DNA of 64,000 nt from Panonychus citri (taxonomy: Eukaryota; Arthropoda; Arachnida; Trombidiformes; Tetranychidae). Positions 50,218-62,547 of this stretch are shown here, piece after piece; the stretch's first letter is position 1, and every line of letters starts with the position of its first letter. Under the pieces are notes generated by a model that worked only from the letters and a program-made list of their open reading frames with translations, was not told where the DNA came from and ran no database searches. The position numbers were made by a program, and so were the translations under genes. The stretch is from positions 992,001 to 1,056,000 of the forward strand of contig NW_026515497.1 in NCBI RefSeq assembly GCF_014898815.1. Direction: 5' to 3'.

Positions 50218-53200
50218 TCATCTTCGAAAACGGGAAAGTGTATTGATTTCTTTCTGAACATAACTGAAAAATAAAGTATAATAGGTAAGATTATATTTAT
50301 GAGAATATCAGAAAAGATAACCAGAGTGTTTGGAACACTATTATTGTTAATGGATAGTTTTTTTAGTAAATTAAATAAACTAATCGAGTAACACTTACGA
50401 GTTACAATATAAAAATAATAGCTCATCGTTAACTCGTTGAGTTGGATGAAGTTTAAATTTCTCCAGGGATGTAACAGAGGCGGGAATGGATAGAACCCAT
50501 TTTGCAAGGTGGGAAAGTTTCGGGAAATCATTTTGATGCTCTTTCCACCATTGGAGTAAATTGGTTTCATTACATGAAGTTAACATGGCGGTGATGTATT
50601 TTTCCACTTCGTCCACAGAGTCAACTGCATTATCTTCCCAATCTGAGAAGTCAGATCTTGCTTTTTTAGCTGAAGCTGCTATTCCCTCATCGGTTGATAA
50701 TCGAGTATCAATGTAAGACCGAACTTGGGAATGAACTTCTTCCCGTTCTTCGGTGGTTAACATTTTAAGGTACCTAAAATTGGGCCATAAAAAGGTTGCA
50801 ATTTTGTGAAGATGGTGAAGACTGAAATGCTGTTCGAGACCAAGTTTGAGGAAATTTTTTATCGATCCCAAAAATGGTGTCTCTTCAATTGGATCATTGG
50901 TTGTACTTGTTGTGGTGGCGATTCCAATTGCAGGAATCAATGCTGTAACTACTAGTGAAGATGATGATGATGGAGATGTTGGTGAAGTGTTGGTTGTATT
51001 GGTTGGTGGGATTTTCGTTGTGGTTGTGCTTGGTGTTGGTGATGATGCTGCCGCTGTTGTTGTTGTTGTTGTTGTTACAGTTGATATGGTCGAGGATGAT
51101 GGTGAAGGTGATGATAATTGGGTTACATTGATGGTTACATGGTTTGTAGATACATTGAAAAGTGAGGTTGCATTTAAAACTTTTAAAAGCTTATGGTACC
51201 AAAGTAATACATGATTAAGGGTTGGGTATTTGTTACATTGTCTCAGTTCAACAGAGGCTTCTTTAAAAATAATTAAAAGATCGACAATATTTTTAATTAA
51301 ATCAATGTCAAGGGTTGAATTTTGCATCTCAAAATTATCACGATTCAATAAAACGGTATTCATTAATTCCCATTTATAAATCCAGGTAACGTTTATGGTT
51401 ATCGGGTCAAGTTTAATTTCCGCTTTTAACTCGGCGCAAATGATGCGGCAATTTTCAACCAATTCACTAATCATTTCATCATTGAAAATTGTTGTCTCAA
51501 TAAGTTGATCAATTGTATGGGCAATTGAGGGTAGACAAATGTTAACACCATCAAAAAGTCCACCTCTGGAGACAAAGGTAAACTTTGCTAATCTTTCCTC
51601 TTCATTTAAACCATAATCGTTAAGAGCAGTTGTAATAAATGAATTAATATCTTCATTGGAAACGGTGGCACTTAAAATTGATTCAACTAATTGCCAATCA
51701 CGGTTAATATAATAAGCGGATAGGATACAAAGGGTTCCTTGGGTATCACAGACAAGGGAACCTCCCATGTTACGGGCAATTTCATGGTCTAATTGGATTC
51801 TAATTGTTTCCTTGACTTGGAGAAAATGTTGATTCATGTGAAGTTGAAGTTGATTTACATCGGGTAAGACTAAAGTAGATCGTCCATATTGTGATCCAAG
51901 AGAGACCAAACTTTGAGCAAGTCGTTTAAAAGATTCACTGGTAACCGCTTCAAGACCAACCAATTCACTGTAACAAAATTGGATAACTTTCTCTCGAAAA
52001 TCTGTCTTGGCATTTACAATTTTAGATGATGATGGTGTTGATGATGATGAGGTACTTGAAGGTGCAATTGATTTATTTAGAATTGATGATGATGAAGGTG
52101 GTCCCATTGGCGATCTTGGTGATGAGGTTATCGTTCGGGTGGGTGATTGTTGATTAGATGATTGGGATGAAGATGCATTTTGTTTGATGGAACCAGAGGT
52201 TAAGGAATTGGTATTATATGATACAATTTGAACAATCGCTGAATCGATTTCAGCTTCATTATCATTTGGTAATATTATTCCCGATTGATCGTTAGCCGGA
52301 TCAGCTGGACAATTGGGAATATGTTTTCTTAATACTGCAGGAACTGATTTAGGATCAGTGGCACGAATTATATTTTTACATTGTTTACAACGAACATAAC
52401 CAAGGACTATGTTGGTGGTTGGATCGATAATCTCTTCGAAAATTTCCCAAACTGGAGTAGCTCGACTTTTAGGCTTTTGACGAAATAATAGAAGAGATGT
52501 TTCAATGTTTGATGAATTTTTCCTTGCAATGTCTTTAGATTTACAGGTATGTCCGGTTATGTTACGAATATCTCGTTTAATTAGAGCTTTACATTCCTTA
52601 CATGAGAGATAACCAACAGACTCCGAAGTGAGAGCATCTTTAACTTCAGTAAACTTTTCGTAAACTAAAGACCAGCTGATAAATGAGCAATCATCTCCTC
52701 CAGATCCTATTGTTGTTGTTGTGAAATTATTTATTCCTCTTTTTACTAAAGGTAAAGATGATGCTGATGGTGATGGTGATGATGATGATGATGATGATAA
52801 TGGTGATTGGGAAATTCCTGGTTTGAAATATTTTTTACTATAAGTTTTTAATTTAGTCCCATCAGGGAGAATAGTAAAAGAAGAATCATTTTTACCTAAT
52901 CCTCCTCCTACATCTCCATCAACACCACCTCCTGATCCTCTTAATCCGGCCAATATTCCAGAATCAGATGAATGGGAATTGGCAAAACAGGGATGACGCC
53001 TCATGTGTGAGGTACCAGTTATTTGACCATGATAACGGGTCATAAAGTGACACATTTTACATCTTACAATACCAGTAAATTCTGAATTCTCCGTGTAGGC
53101 AATCTCATCAAAAAGAGACCAAACCTCGGAAGAGGCATGAGAAGTTCGGGTTCGGGTGAAACATTCTCCAGCTTCAAGTTTGGCCAAGATAATTGGTATC

Positions 53201-53677
53201 TCTGGAAAAGTCCTGGGAAAGGGCACATATTATATATATTCAAATTCTTGAATAACAAATTTAAAACCGCAAAAGAAAAATTCTCGTATTGTAAAACAAA
53301 AAAACTGGAAAAACTTAACAAAACAAAAATGATCCATATCCATATAATCGCATTGAAAATCATGTTCATCGATTGCATGATGATTTCATTTCATCATCTC
53401 ATCACAACAGAAAAGAACACAAAACCGAGAAAAATAGGAAGACAGAGCGAAAGAAAGAGGGAAAGAGAAGTAGAAATAAATAAACTTACGCTGCTAAAGT
53501 CCGAGGACTAGTTATCGGTCTACCAACTTTACCGGCCGTTTTTCTGCGGGTTGGGATCGTTTCCACTTCTATCGGTGTTGGTAAAGTAACATGAGTGACA
53601 GTCGTCGCCGCGTCTTCTTCAACGATAATTTCACCCGTATTCGGATCAGTTAGATCATCTGGTTTATCTAATTCCAT
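50218..53677 (-). CDS. DREF/ZBED-like protein with three BED-type zinc modules and a hAT-derived domain
   Basis: A domesticated hAT-transposase-type DNA-binding protein. Exons are 53490-53677 and 50399-53212, with a probable third at 50218-50263, giving 1,015 residues; if exon 2 is not spliced at its end, translation stops at 50395 with 1,001 residues. An AT-hook-like GKVGRP is near residue 52. Three zinc modules follow: Cys 114, Cys 117, His 132, His 136; Cys 267, Cys 270, His 284, Cys 286; Cys 338, Cys 341, His 360, Cys 364, each preceded by an aromatic WSLF/WSLVYEKF/WEIFEE block. From about 440 the order of hAT blocks is kept (for example IATFLWPNFRYLKML where active elements and ZBED1 have FLDPR; LLQWWKEHQNDFPKLSHLAKWVL for the hATC dimer domain). 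The loss of the FLDPR Asp and of a VERVFS-like block fits a non-transposing host gene. In Drosophila, DREF controls growth and replication genes. Confidence 0.87.
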
Positions 53678-54316
53678 AATTAATTACCTTTTATCGCCAA
53701 TAATCAAAAATAAAACAAATAAATATTAATATCAAAACAGAAAATCGGTTAAAAGAAATGAAAATGTTTCTATTTCCGCCTCCGAGCGTTACCATGGAAA
53801 CGAAAAAGCGCCATCTGGATGTGGAAAACCGGTAATTACAAATAGCGAAGTCGAAAATTATTTTCTCTCAATAAAAGTTAATCAATTAATAAAATTAATC
53901 CGCAAGCAAAAAGTAGAGAAGAAAATTTATTTCATTAGAATGGAAAATTTTTCTCTTAATCAACTTGATTGATTACCAAGTATTAGCCAAAATTTCATTG
54001 GAAAACTGGTTAATAACATGGAAACAAAGAGAATTCGTAAACAATTAAGAACTTTTAAAGTTCTTGTAATTTAAAAAGAGTAAATTATTCAAAGGGTAAG
54101 AATAATTTTCTCCAATTAGCTGAGTAAATAATTGCGGAAGAATTTGAATAGACTTTTAGGAGAAAAGAATAACAACAAAAAAAATGACAATTGAATTCGA
54201 ACTGCGCAGTTCTAATCGAGTTCTAACTTATTATTATTACTTTTTAGGTCCAACCTTCAATTTCGTATACAATCAAAGCAGATAGACTTGAATTTCCTCC
54301 TCCCACCGAAGCTTAG

Positions 54317-54365
<49 letters not shown>

Positions 54366-54653
54366 GAGGTAAGGGAGTGGGAAAAGGAGGGAGGGTGATA
54401 AAGTTGATCTTCGAGTTATAGGATTTCAAGTTCTAATATGAGTTCTAATCAGTTGTAAAGTGAATGTCGACTAAGTGAGAGTTGAGAAAAAGTTTGTTAA
54501 AAAATAAAGAAAATCCCTTGATTAGATTTGACCATTTAAATTGATTTCTTTGTGAAACTTTCAACAATCAACTAAATTTTCGAGTTTAAAAAACTGTTGA
54601 TAAATTGGTTGTAATTTCTTTCAACAATTGGTGACAATTAACGGATATTAATC
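53678..54653. other. Intergenic region between divergent BED/hAT and TLX genes
   Basis: About 1 kb between two divergent start codons, so both promoters lie here. The (CT)22 tract at 54321-54364 sits 290 bp before the TLX ATG. A GGTTACCATGG-like stretch and CG-containing words near 53775-53840 are less AT-rich than average and may mark the promoter of the BED/hAT gene. Confidence 0.55.
54321..54364. repeat. (CT)22 microsatellite upstream of TLX
   Basis: The longest pure dinucleotide tract in the window, in the likely 5' region of the homeobox gene. GA/CT repeats can bind GAGA-type factors in arthropods; a role here is inference. Confidence 0.95.
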
Positions 54654-57600
54654 ATGTCAACTTCATCTCATATTGATTCTGATGCATCTTCATCAGATAC
54701 AACAATCACAATTACTAATCATGATTGTGTTAATAATGAAAATAAAGTGATTAACAAATCATCATCATCATCAAGTATAACAACCACAACAACAACAACA
54801 ACAATTAACTCAATAAATTCAACACCTTCATCGTTAATTAAATGTGATAATGGTAAGAAAGAGTTGTCATTTGGAATTGATAAGTTAATTAATCAATCAA
54901 AAAGTAAACCAAACAATTTGGATAACAATAATAATCATAATAACAATCATGTTAATCATCATCATCATAATCGTTCACCATCACCAATCAATGAAAATAT
55001 GAATTCAGATCATTCAGATAATTCTGATGATGATGATATTGATCAAGATGATGATGATAATAATAATGGTGCCGGTGGATCATCATCTCGATCATCATCT
55101 GTTAATACAACAACCGATCATCAACTTAATCATCTTAATCATCATTCTAATCATCAAAGTAATTTGGTTCGTTCAATGAATGTTATGCTTTATGAAGGCG
55201 CTTTCAGATCATTTCTTAATCATCCTCATCACCCTGACAATTATAGTCATTTACAATCTTCGGGAGCAATTAAATTTGATCAACTTCATCCTCATCCTCA
55301 CCTTGGATATCATCCTCATCATTTATCATCATCAGTTAATCATTTAAATGATTCAGATTCACCAAGGATTAGTTCATCCTCCTTATCATCATCTTATCAT
55401 TTTGATTCAAACAATCAAGTTAATCACAATGGCACCAACTCTAAATCAGGTGATCTAAATTCAGTGTCACTAACTAATATCAACGGTGGACCAACAACGA
55501 GTGAGTAATTATCGATAATTAAATCGAGAAAAAAATTGTTCGAACATTTGGATTTCGAAAGACAAAAAGTTCTTTTTTTTTCTTCAATTTCATTTCGTTT
55601 TCGATAACTAATCGAAGATTATTTTATATTTCTCTCTCTTTTCGAACTCAATTTAGTATCGCTTCCATTAGTCCACGGATTACCCCCACTTCCACCTCGA
55701 AGAATAGGTCATCCGTATCAGAATCGAACCCCACCTAAGCGAAAAAAACCTCGAACTTCATTCACTCGAATTCAAATTAACGAACTAGAGAAACGTTTCC
55801 AGAAGCAAAAGTATTTGGCCTCAGCCGAACGGGCGACCTTAGCTAAATCGTTGAAAATGACCGATGCTCAGGTCAAAACATGGTTTCAAAATCGTCGGAC
55901 AAAATGGAGGTAAGATGATTAATCTTAATTGATTAGATTACCATCAATTAGTAACAGTAGAAAATAATTAAACAAAGTCAAAGAATCAATTCTCTTCCTT
56001 AATTAATATCATAATCAACTAATTATCAATTTAACGATCAAATTATAAACCATTTGAATTAACTTTATATTTTAATTGTCCAATTGCTTGAGGATAATAT
56101 TAATTATCAAAAACAATAATAATAATAATTAATATTAATGATTATTAAAATAATTGAATTGATAGTTAGTCAATCAAATGATTAACAAACTATTGAATTG
56201 TGACAATCAACAGCAATCAAATAGTCAGAAAAATTGCCTCAGGCATAAAATCATGAAAAAAAAAGTTGTTCAACTTAATTAAATCAACATGCTAACAATT
56301 TAATCAAATTATCACTCAATCACTAGATGTTAATAACAATCAATGAAGGAAGCAAAAAAAAAATTGTTACAATCAAATTAAATCAATATAAAAATTGATT
56401 ATTATTCTTGCAACAGAAAACAATCAATGATTAATTAAATTGTTTTACTTTTTTATGTTGCAACAATTAAGGTACCAAGCATTTAGCAGACAGACAGATG
56501 ATTTAGTTAATTCCCCTGGTTTATTTAAATTGTTACCTTAATAGTAACAATTTAAGTAAAGTTAATAACTTTGTCGTCTCCAAAGTCACACAAACATGAT
56601 TATTATTATGGTTGATTATGATTGTGATGATTAAAGAGCAGCAACAAATTGTAAAAGGCTTAAGATGATCAGTTGAGGCTTAAGTCCTCATCCTCATCCT
56701 AATCATCATCATCATCATCATCATCATCTTCATCATCATCTTCATCTTCATCTTCATGACAATAATCAATTGCTACCCTATTATTATGATGAGAGAAACA
56801 AAATATCAATTTGTTGGAGTAAAAGTAACAATCAGTTAATAACAGTGAGCGAAAGACTCACAATTATGGCCATCAAGTTGTACAGGTAGGAAGATGACAA
56901 TGAAGAAGATGATAATGATAATGAAGACGAAGATGATGATGAAGATGATGATGATGAAATCGCTGTTAGTGATAAACCAAAAGGTTTATTATTAAAACAA
57001 TGTTATTGTTTTTTGAAAGAAAATTTTGTTTTTGTCTAAATCCAATGTTAATCCTCACTCACTTGTGAAAGATGAGGATAAAAGGAGGATTGAGATACAG
57101 ATGACGATGATGATGATGATGATGATGATAATAATCAAATGATGACATTTTTATTCCCAACGGTACATTTTTTTTCCTCTGGATAATAGTTTTATCAAAC
57201 ACAAACTCGAGGCTCACAAAGACTTTCAAAGTTGCATAAGTAGTTAAGTGTGTGTGTGTCTTTATGGTTGATGATGATAATGAAGATAATCAATTTTTAA
57301 TTGTTCATCATGATTAAATAACAGTTTATGATAATTACCACTGATATTGATCAATATTCACCGTGAGTATTTTTATCAATATTTAAAGGTCCATGGTAAA
57401 TGTTTCCAGTTAGTAAAAGTTTTCCCTTGACGATGATTTTATTTTTTTTTGCTCTGTTGATATTTTATTGATTCTGACTGTTGACTTGATGTAGGAGTGT
57501 GTGTGTAATTATGTGTAGTTGTTTCCACTCCTCCTGTTTATCATCATCATCATCTTTTTATCATCTTTTATCATCTTTTTGTGCTTCTTTTTTTATTGTA

Positions 57601-58427
57601 TCTTCCATAGGCGACAAACAGCAGAGGAAAAGGAGGCTGAACGTCAAGCCGCTAATCGGCTGTTGATGTCTTTCCACGCTGAAGCTGCTTCGGTTGGCGG
57701 TGGTCCTGGTGGTGGAGGTGGTGGTGGTAATGGTGGTAACGGTGGGAGCGGTAATAGTGTTGGAGGCTCTGTTGGTAGTGGAGGATCAAAGACAAGTTTC
57801 TATGGTGGTTTCAATGGTCCCGATGGTTCATCTCTTGGTCTTTTATCAACTCATCCTCATCACCATCACCATTCACTTCATCCACATATGCATCATCATC
57901 CTCATCATCAAATACATCATCCTCATCCGCTTCACCATCATCCACAACATCATCATCATCTAATGACCACAACTCCAGTTTCTACCACTCATTCAACCTC
58001 ATCCTCTGTAAGCTCAGCATCTTCTTCCGCTTCCGTTTCAATATCATCAACCTCATCTTCCTCTCCAGGTAAATCAACCAATCACGCTGCAGCCGCAACC
58101 GCCGCCTACCTGTCCAGTTTACCTTTGAATGCATTGAAAAATCTGCAACCATGGTCATCGGTGGCTGCTGCCGCCGCCGCAGCAGCAGCAGCATCCGCAT
58201 CCTCAGGAGGAGATGGTGGTGGAGGATCAACCAATGGATTAACAAACACCAACAGTAACGGAGGAACCAGCGGTGGTGGAGCAAGTTCATCGACATCGTC
58301 ATCATCTGATTCCTCTCATCATACACTTTCCGCCGCCACAGCATCACATTTAGCACTCTTAGGATGTGGTAATCCAATGTCGGAATACCTTCAACCACCT
58401 TCATCTATGGTCTCACAAATTTGTTAA
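54654..58427 (+). CDS. TLX: TLX/C15 homeobox transcription factor
   Basis: Three exons, 54654-55500, 55657-55909 and 57611-58427, give 638 residues. An Eh1-like repressor motif LSFGIDKLIN lies at about 71-80, matching the TLX N-terminal FGIDQIL motif. The TLX signature RRIGHPYQNRTPPKRKKPR precedes the homeodomain (about 311-370), which includes ELEKRFQKQKYLASAERA and the recognition helix DAQVKTWFQNRRTKW with Thr at position 47, the TLX hallmark. The homeodomain continues across intron 2 into RRQTAEEKEAERQAANRLL, a conserved TLX flank. Exon 1 is rich in Ser, Asn, Asp and His repeats; exon 3 has Gly, His, Ser and Ala runs. Drosophila C15 (clawless) acts in distal leg patterning and vertebrate TLX genes in neuron and spleen development; here the role is inferred. 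Donors are GTGAGT and GTAAGA. Confidence 0.97.
55910..57610 (+). other. Intron 2 of the TLX gene
   Basis: 1.7 kb splitting the end of the homeodomain (TGGAG|GTAAGA ... CATAG|GCGACAAAC), a position between WR and RQT. It holds an ATC tract at 56700-56760 and GAT/GAAGAT tracts at 56890-56960 and 57100-57130. No other gene seen. Confidence 0.92.
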
Positions 58428-58797
58428 GTAAACCACCTTCCACTCACCACCATCAACATCTTAAACCTTTAATATTAGTTAATCCTAAATCCTAAATGAA
58501 AACAATTAAAATTAATGAAAAAAATTCCATATTCAAAACTTTCACTTGCTCGAAAAGTAAAGTTATCACCTTGTTAACCCTCATCATTTCCGCTTCCGCT
58601 TTCGTTTCCGAGTTATCATCCTCATCCTTTGGATTAAAAGTAATCGCCATCAACTCTAGTCTGTATTTAATCATCATCATCTAAAATCATCAACAATTAA
58701 CTTTTCAATTAATGTTCCTTTTACCCTTAAATAACAACTTTTTATTCAAATAATCAATTTTAATCATAAACAATTAGAAACGGTGCTTTGTTCCTCC

Positions 58798-58803
58798 AAT
58801 AAA
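58798..58803 (+). promoter_or_regulatory. Candidate polyadenylation signal of TLX
   Basis: AATAAA about 370 bp past the TLX stop codon. AT-rich DNA yields this hexamer often, so confidence is low. Confidence 0.3.
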
Positions 58804-61800
58804 ACAATCAATTTAATCATCAACAATATTTATTCCAACAATTAGTTAATTGTTATCCAATGTTATCAACAAAACTGAAAACAGTCAGTGACAAACAAAA
58901 ACAAAAAACAACAATTAAAAATTAAACACAAATTAAAAAACTTATACATACTTTTTGTTTCATATATAATCAATTGATCGGGAACAATTAAGTTAACAAC
59001 AATTAACGGTTAAATATCAAGTTAAGGTTAAAAGGATGGACTCTAAGGTTAGATTTAAATTGTTAACAATTGCAAAAATTAAAATTGCAAATATAATAAC
59101 AAAATTATCATCATGATGGTTGAAAAGTGACAATTAGTGAAACAATTTACCTCTAATGTGACCACAACAATTTATTAAACAGCAACAATCAAAACTAATC
59201 ATCAACCACTAACCCGTATGAAAGGAATACCAATCTAATTAATTCAGTTACATAAATACACTTAATTATATATCCACACACACAAACAGATAAGTACAAG
59301 TTGATTAAGTTAATCAGATTGATTGGAAAGACGGTAATTATGATAATCAACTAATTGCGAGAGAATCAAAATTATGGAGGGAAAATTTTCCAAATTTATC
59401 TACCTTTCCAATGGAGATGACAGGTTAACCCATCACTTTGAATTAAATCATCATCATCATCTTCATCTTCATCCTTATCTTATTCATCTTTTAAATCATC
59501 TTTATCATCCTTATCATCTTAATCATCATTGAAAGATGATGATGATCATCATCTTAAATATTATCGATGAAAACATTTAAATCTTTTTCCAATAATTTTC
59601 ATCTTCTTCATCATCCCTGACATTTTATCAACTTTGACAATTTATACCTTTTATCATCTCCATCCTCATCCTCATCTTCATCCTCATCCTCATCATTTTC
59701 CCATTTAAGTGAGCATGATAAACTTTATCATCCTCACAACTTAAACAATTTGATATCAATTTTTTGTTTCTCATCATTTATATTGATCATATTAAACTCA
59801 TACAAACAAAAAAGTTTATATCAAAATAATGTGATACTAATTTGATTGATCCTGTTGATTTAATAGTTATCATTATCATCAATTGAACAACCAACAATTA
59901 AGTTAATCATTATAATTTAAAAGCTCAAGTATAAATGTTAATAACCAGAGAGATGTAAATTGATGATGTTAATGATGATACTTGATTTGCATAATTATAA
60001 ATCTGGTTACAGGTTTGGTTTTCATTTCATGTTGGTCACTTTGTTTTTCCTCATCAACTTGGGTGTGACTTGGACTCTCATCATCCTCATCCTCATCATC
60101 ATCATCATCATCGTCATGATCTAACCTATAAAAAGGTAAATTCAATAATCATAATTATTATTATGATGATGATGATAAACCAGAAAATACATTTACTCAT
60201 AAAGAATCAAAGGTGAACCTGTTTTTTAGTTATAATCATCATCATCATCATGATAATGATTATCAAATATAAAACAATGTATTAAGCTTATAGGTAATAT
60301 TAATGATGATCATCATGATTGTTATCATGATAATCATCATGTTAATCTGGTAAAAGTTAATTCAAAAAGGTTGAGTTTCATTTATCATGAAAAAATTGAA
60401 TCTCAATCTAATTGTTGTTGAAAAACAATCATTATTTAAATAGTAAACTATTCAAATTTGATTGTTTGAACAATTTAACACAAAGTAAAACTTATCAACT
60501 TAAATTATGATTATGATTATGATTATTGTGATGATTATGATTAGCATGATGATGATTAACCATCAATAATTTATGTTGAACACCTTGATCAAAATTAATA
60601 ATCAACTTCAATTGTTTTCAATCAGAAACTTAACTTTGTTTCAATTGTAAATTATGATTGTTAACAATTAAATTTAATTTCGATTGGAATTAAAAACCAG
60701 TTAATGATAATATCTAAATAACAATTATCTTAATTGTTAGTTAACAAACACCTTGAGACGTTTTCCTTTTCTCGAGTAAAACTTATGATTAGAACTTTTT
60801 TTTTCTTGGTTTTTACAAATTCGAGAAAAAAAGTTTTTCTCTATTACAGTTTATTATCAGCACTTAACAATTTACCTTTCGGACTATTGATCTCTTTAAA
60901 GTGACCAGTACTTTCAGGTATAATTAGGACCACAAAGAGATGACCAAAGATGATTTGGTCAACCAAGTTAATCAACTGTCTCACCATTAACAATAATTAC
61001 ACTTAAATTATCATTGATACTAAATACTAATCATTTACCATCAACACTAATTAACATAAGTACGAGATGATTATATCAATGATTAGATTGTAAATTGTTG
61101 ATTGTGAATATTTAACTTGATTGTTGACCATTAACTTTTTTTTTACTTTTGAAAATTAATCATGAATAATAACTAAAACTAATTATCTTTAATTGCTTCA
61201 AGTAAAACTTAATTGTTAATGGTTAGCAAAAATTGATCATTCAAATTAATATCATTTGGATGATTTAAAACCGGATTAATTAAACAACATTTACAGACAA
61301 CAATTAATTTTAATCACTCTCTCTCCATTACATTTAAATCTTAATTGTTGTCTTTAATCAGGTTACCTTAAAGATGCAACAATCAAACCTTAATTTAATC
61401 ACTAATTATGATGATTGGTCAATGAAATTTGATTTGGAAAGGTTTTAAATTGTTATATCAACCTTTTTAATCAATTGATTTTCAACAGTTAATAAGCAAT
61501 TAAACTCTTATCATTTCTGATTGTTGCAACAAAAAAGCAACATTATCAATATCCTTCATCAATGATTAAAACTGTTAGTGAGACAATTAAGTTAATCATT
61601 ACCACCAGGATGATTACGGAAAAAAAATTAAACTTTATGAAACTAAATTAAGTGTCAAACTAATTAGTTTAATTTGCGAAGAAAATTATTTTCGCTAAAT
61701 TGTTTTAATTGCAATCAAGTTAAGACAAATTTTCCCCAAAATCAGTGTAAACTTTAATTGTGGTTTAATGGTAACAATTTAAGAAACATCAAAACCTCCC

Positions 61801-62507
61801 CTTAGGTTTGGTGATTAATTGTTAGATTCAATTAGTTGATTTAGTAAATAAACAGATGATCAATTAATAGATTAATATAATAATTTGTTAACTGTGTGTG
61901 ATGATCATTGGATAAACATCATCAATTTGAAATGGTCAACAATTAACTAACTACTATTAACGATTACACTATTAATCCATGTAATTAACGCCATTTACAA
62001 CACAACAGTTAAATTAAAAAAGCTAAATAAGTGACAAAATGATTAAAGATGAAAGTTTGATTAACTTTGATTTGAAAGTTTTCCAGCAATCAAATTAATC
62101 ATTGATTAGAATCTTTTAGATTTTGATTTTGATTTTATTTTCTTATCCTTCACAATTTAAAACAATTTAAAATCTATTGCAATCAAATACACACACACTT
62201 TTACCCAGGGTATTGGTTACAATCATGATTAAGGTGAGGAAACTGATGCTCACCTTGATTGTTACAAATGATAATTGTTGGGTTTTGATCAAGATAATTG
62301 GTTTTTCATATTGATGATTTTAACTTGATTCTTTGCACTTCAAAACTAATTAAAGTGTAATGTGTGCAATTACAATTTACTATCAACATCTACCATCATC
62401 ATCATCATCACCATCAAGAGACAAACCTAAGGTGAGAGAGGAAGGAGATAAGTTGAGAAGAGAAAAAAAGTTTTCGAAAAAAAGAAGAAAAAAAAGTTCT
62501 TTTCATC

Positions 62508-62511
<4 letters not shown>

Positions 62512-62544
<33 letters not shown>
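62512..62544. repeat. (CT)n microsatellite
   Basis: About 16 CT units directly after an A-rich stretch with an (A)8GTTC motif. Confidence 0.95.

Positions 62545-62547
<3 letters not shown>

Noticed and set aside
50192..50224. Short exon beginning MKFTIIFNLL as the CCDC86 first exon
   Set aside because: Phase and donor fit, but the peptide is hydrophobic, unlike a nucleolar protein N-terminus, and it overlaps the probable last exon of the BED/hAT gene; kept only as a possibility.
50846..51214. Val-rich frame on the plus strand
   Set aside because: Antisense to Ser/Thr-rich sequence of the BED/hAT gene.
56700..56760. Regular repeats that could suggest a CRISPR-like array (also near 45340 and 59450)
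   Set aside because: These are trinucleotide microsatellites without spacers, in a eukaryotic genome.
57694..58404. Frames on both strands overlapping TLX exon 3
   Set aside because: They are shadows of the low-complexity exon, whose true frame continues from the homeodomain with matching phase.
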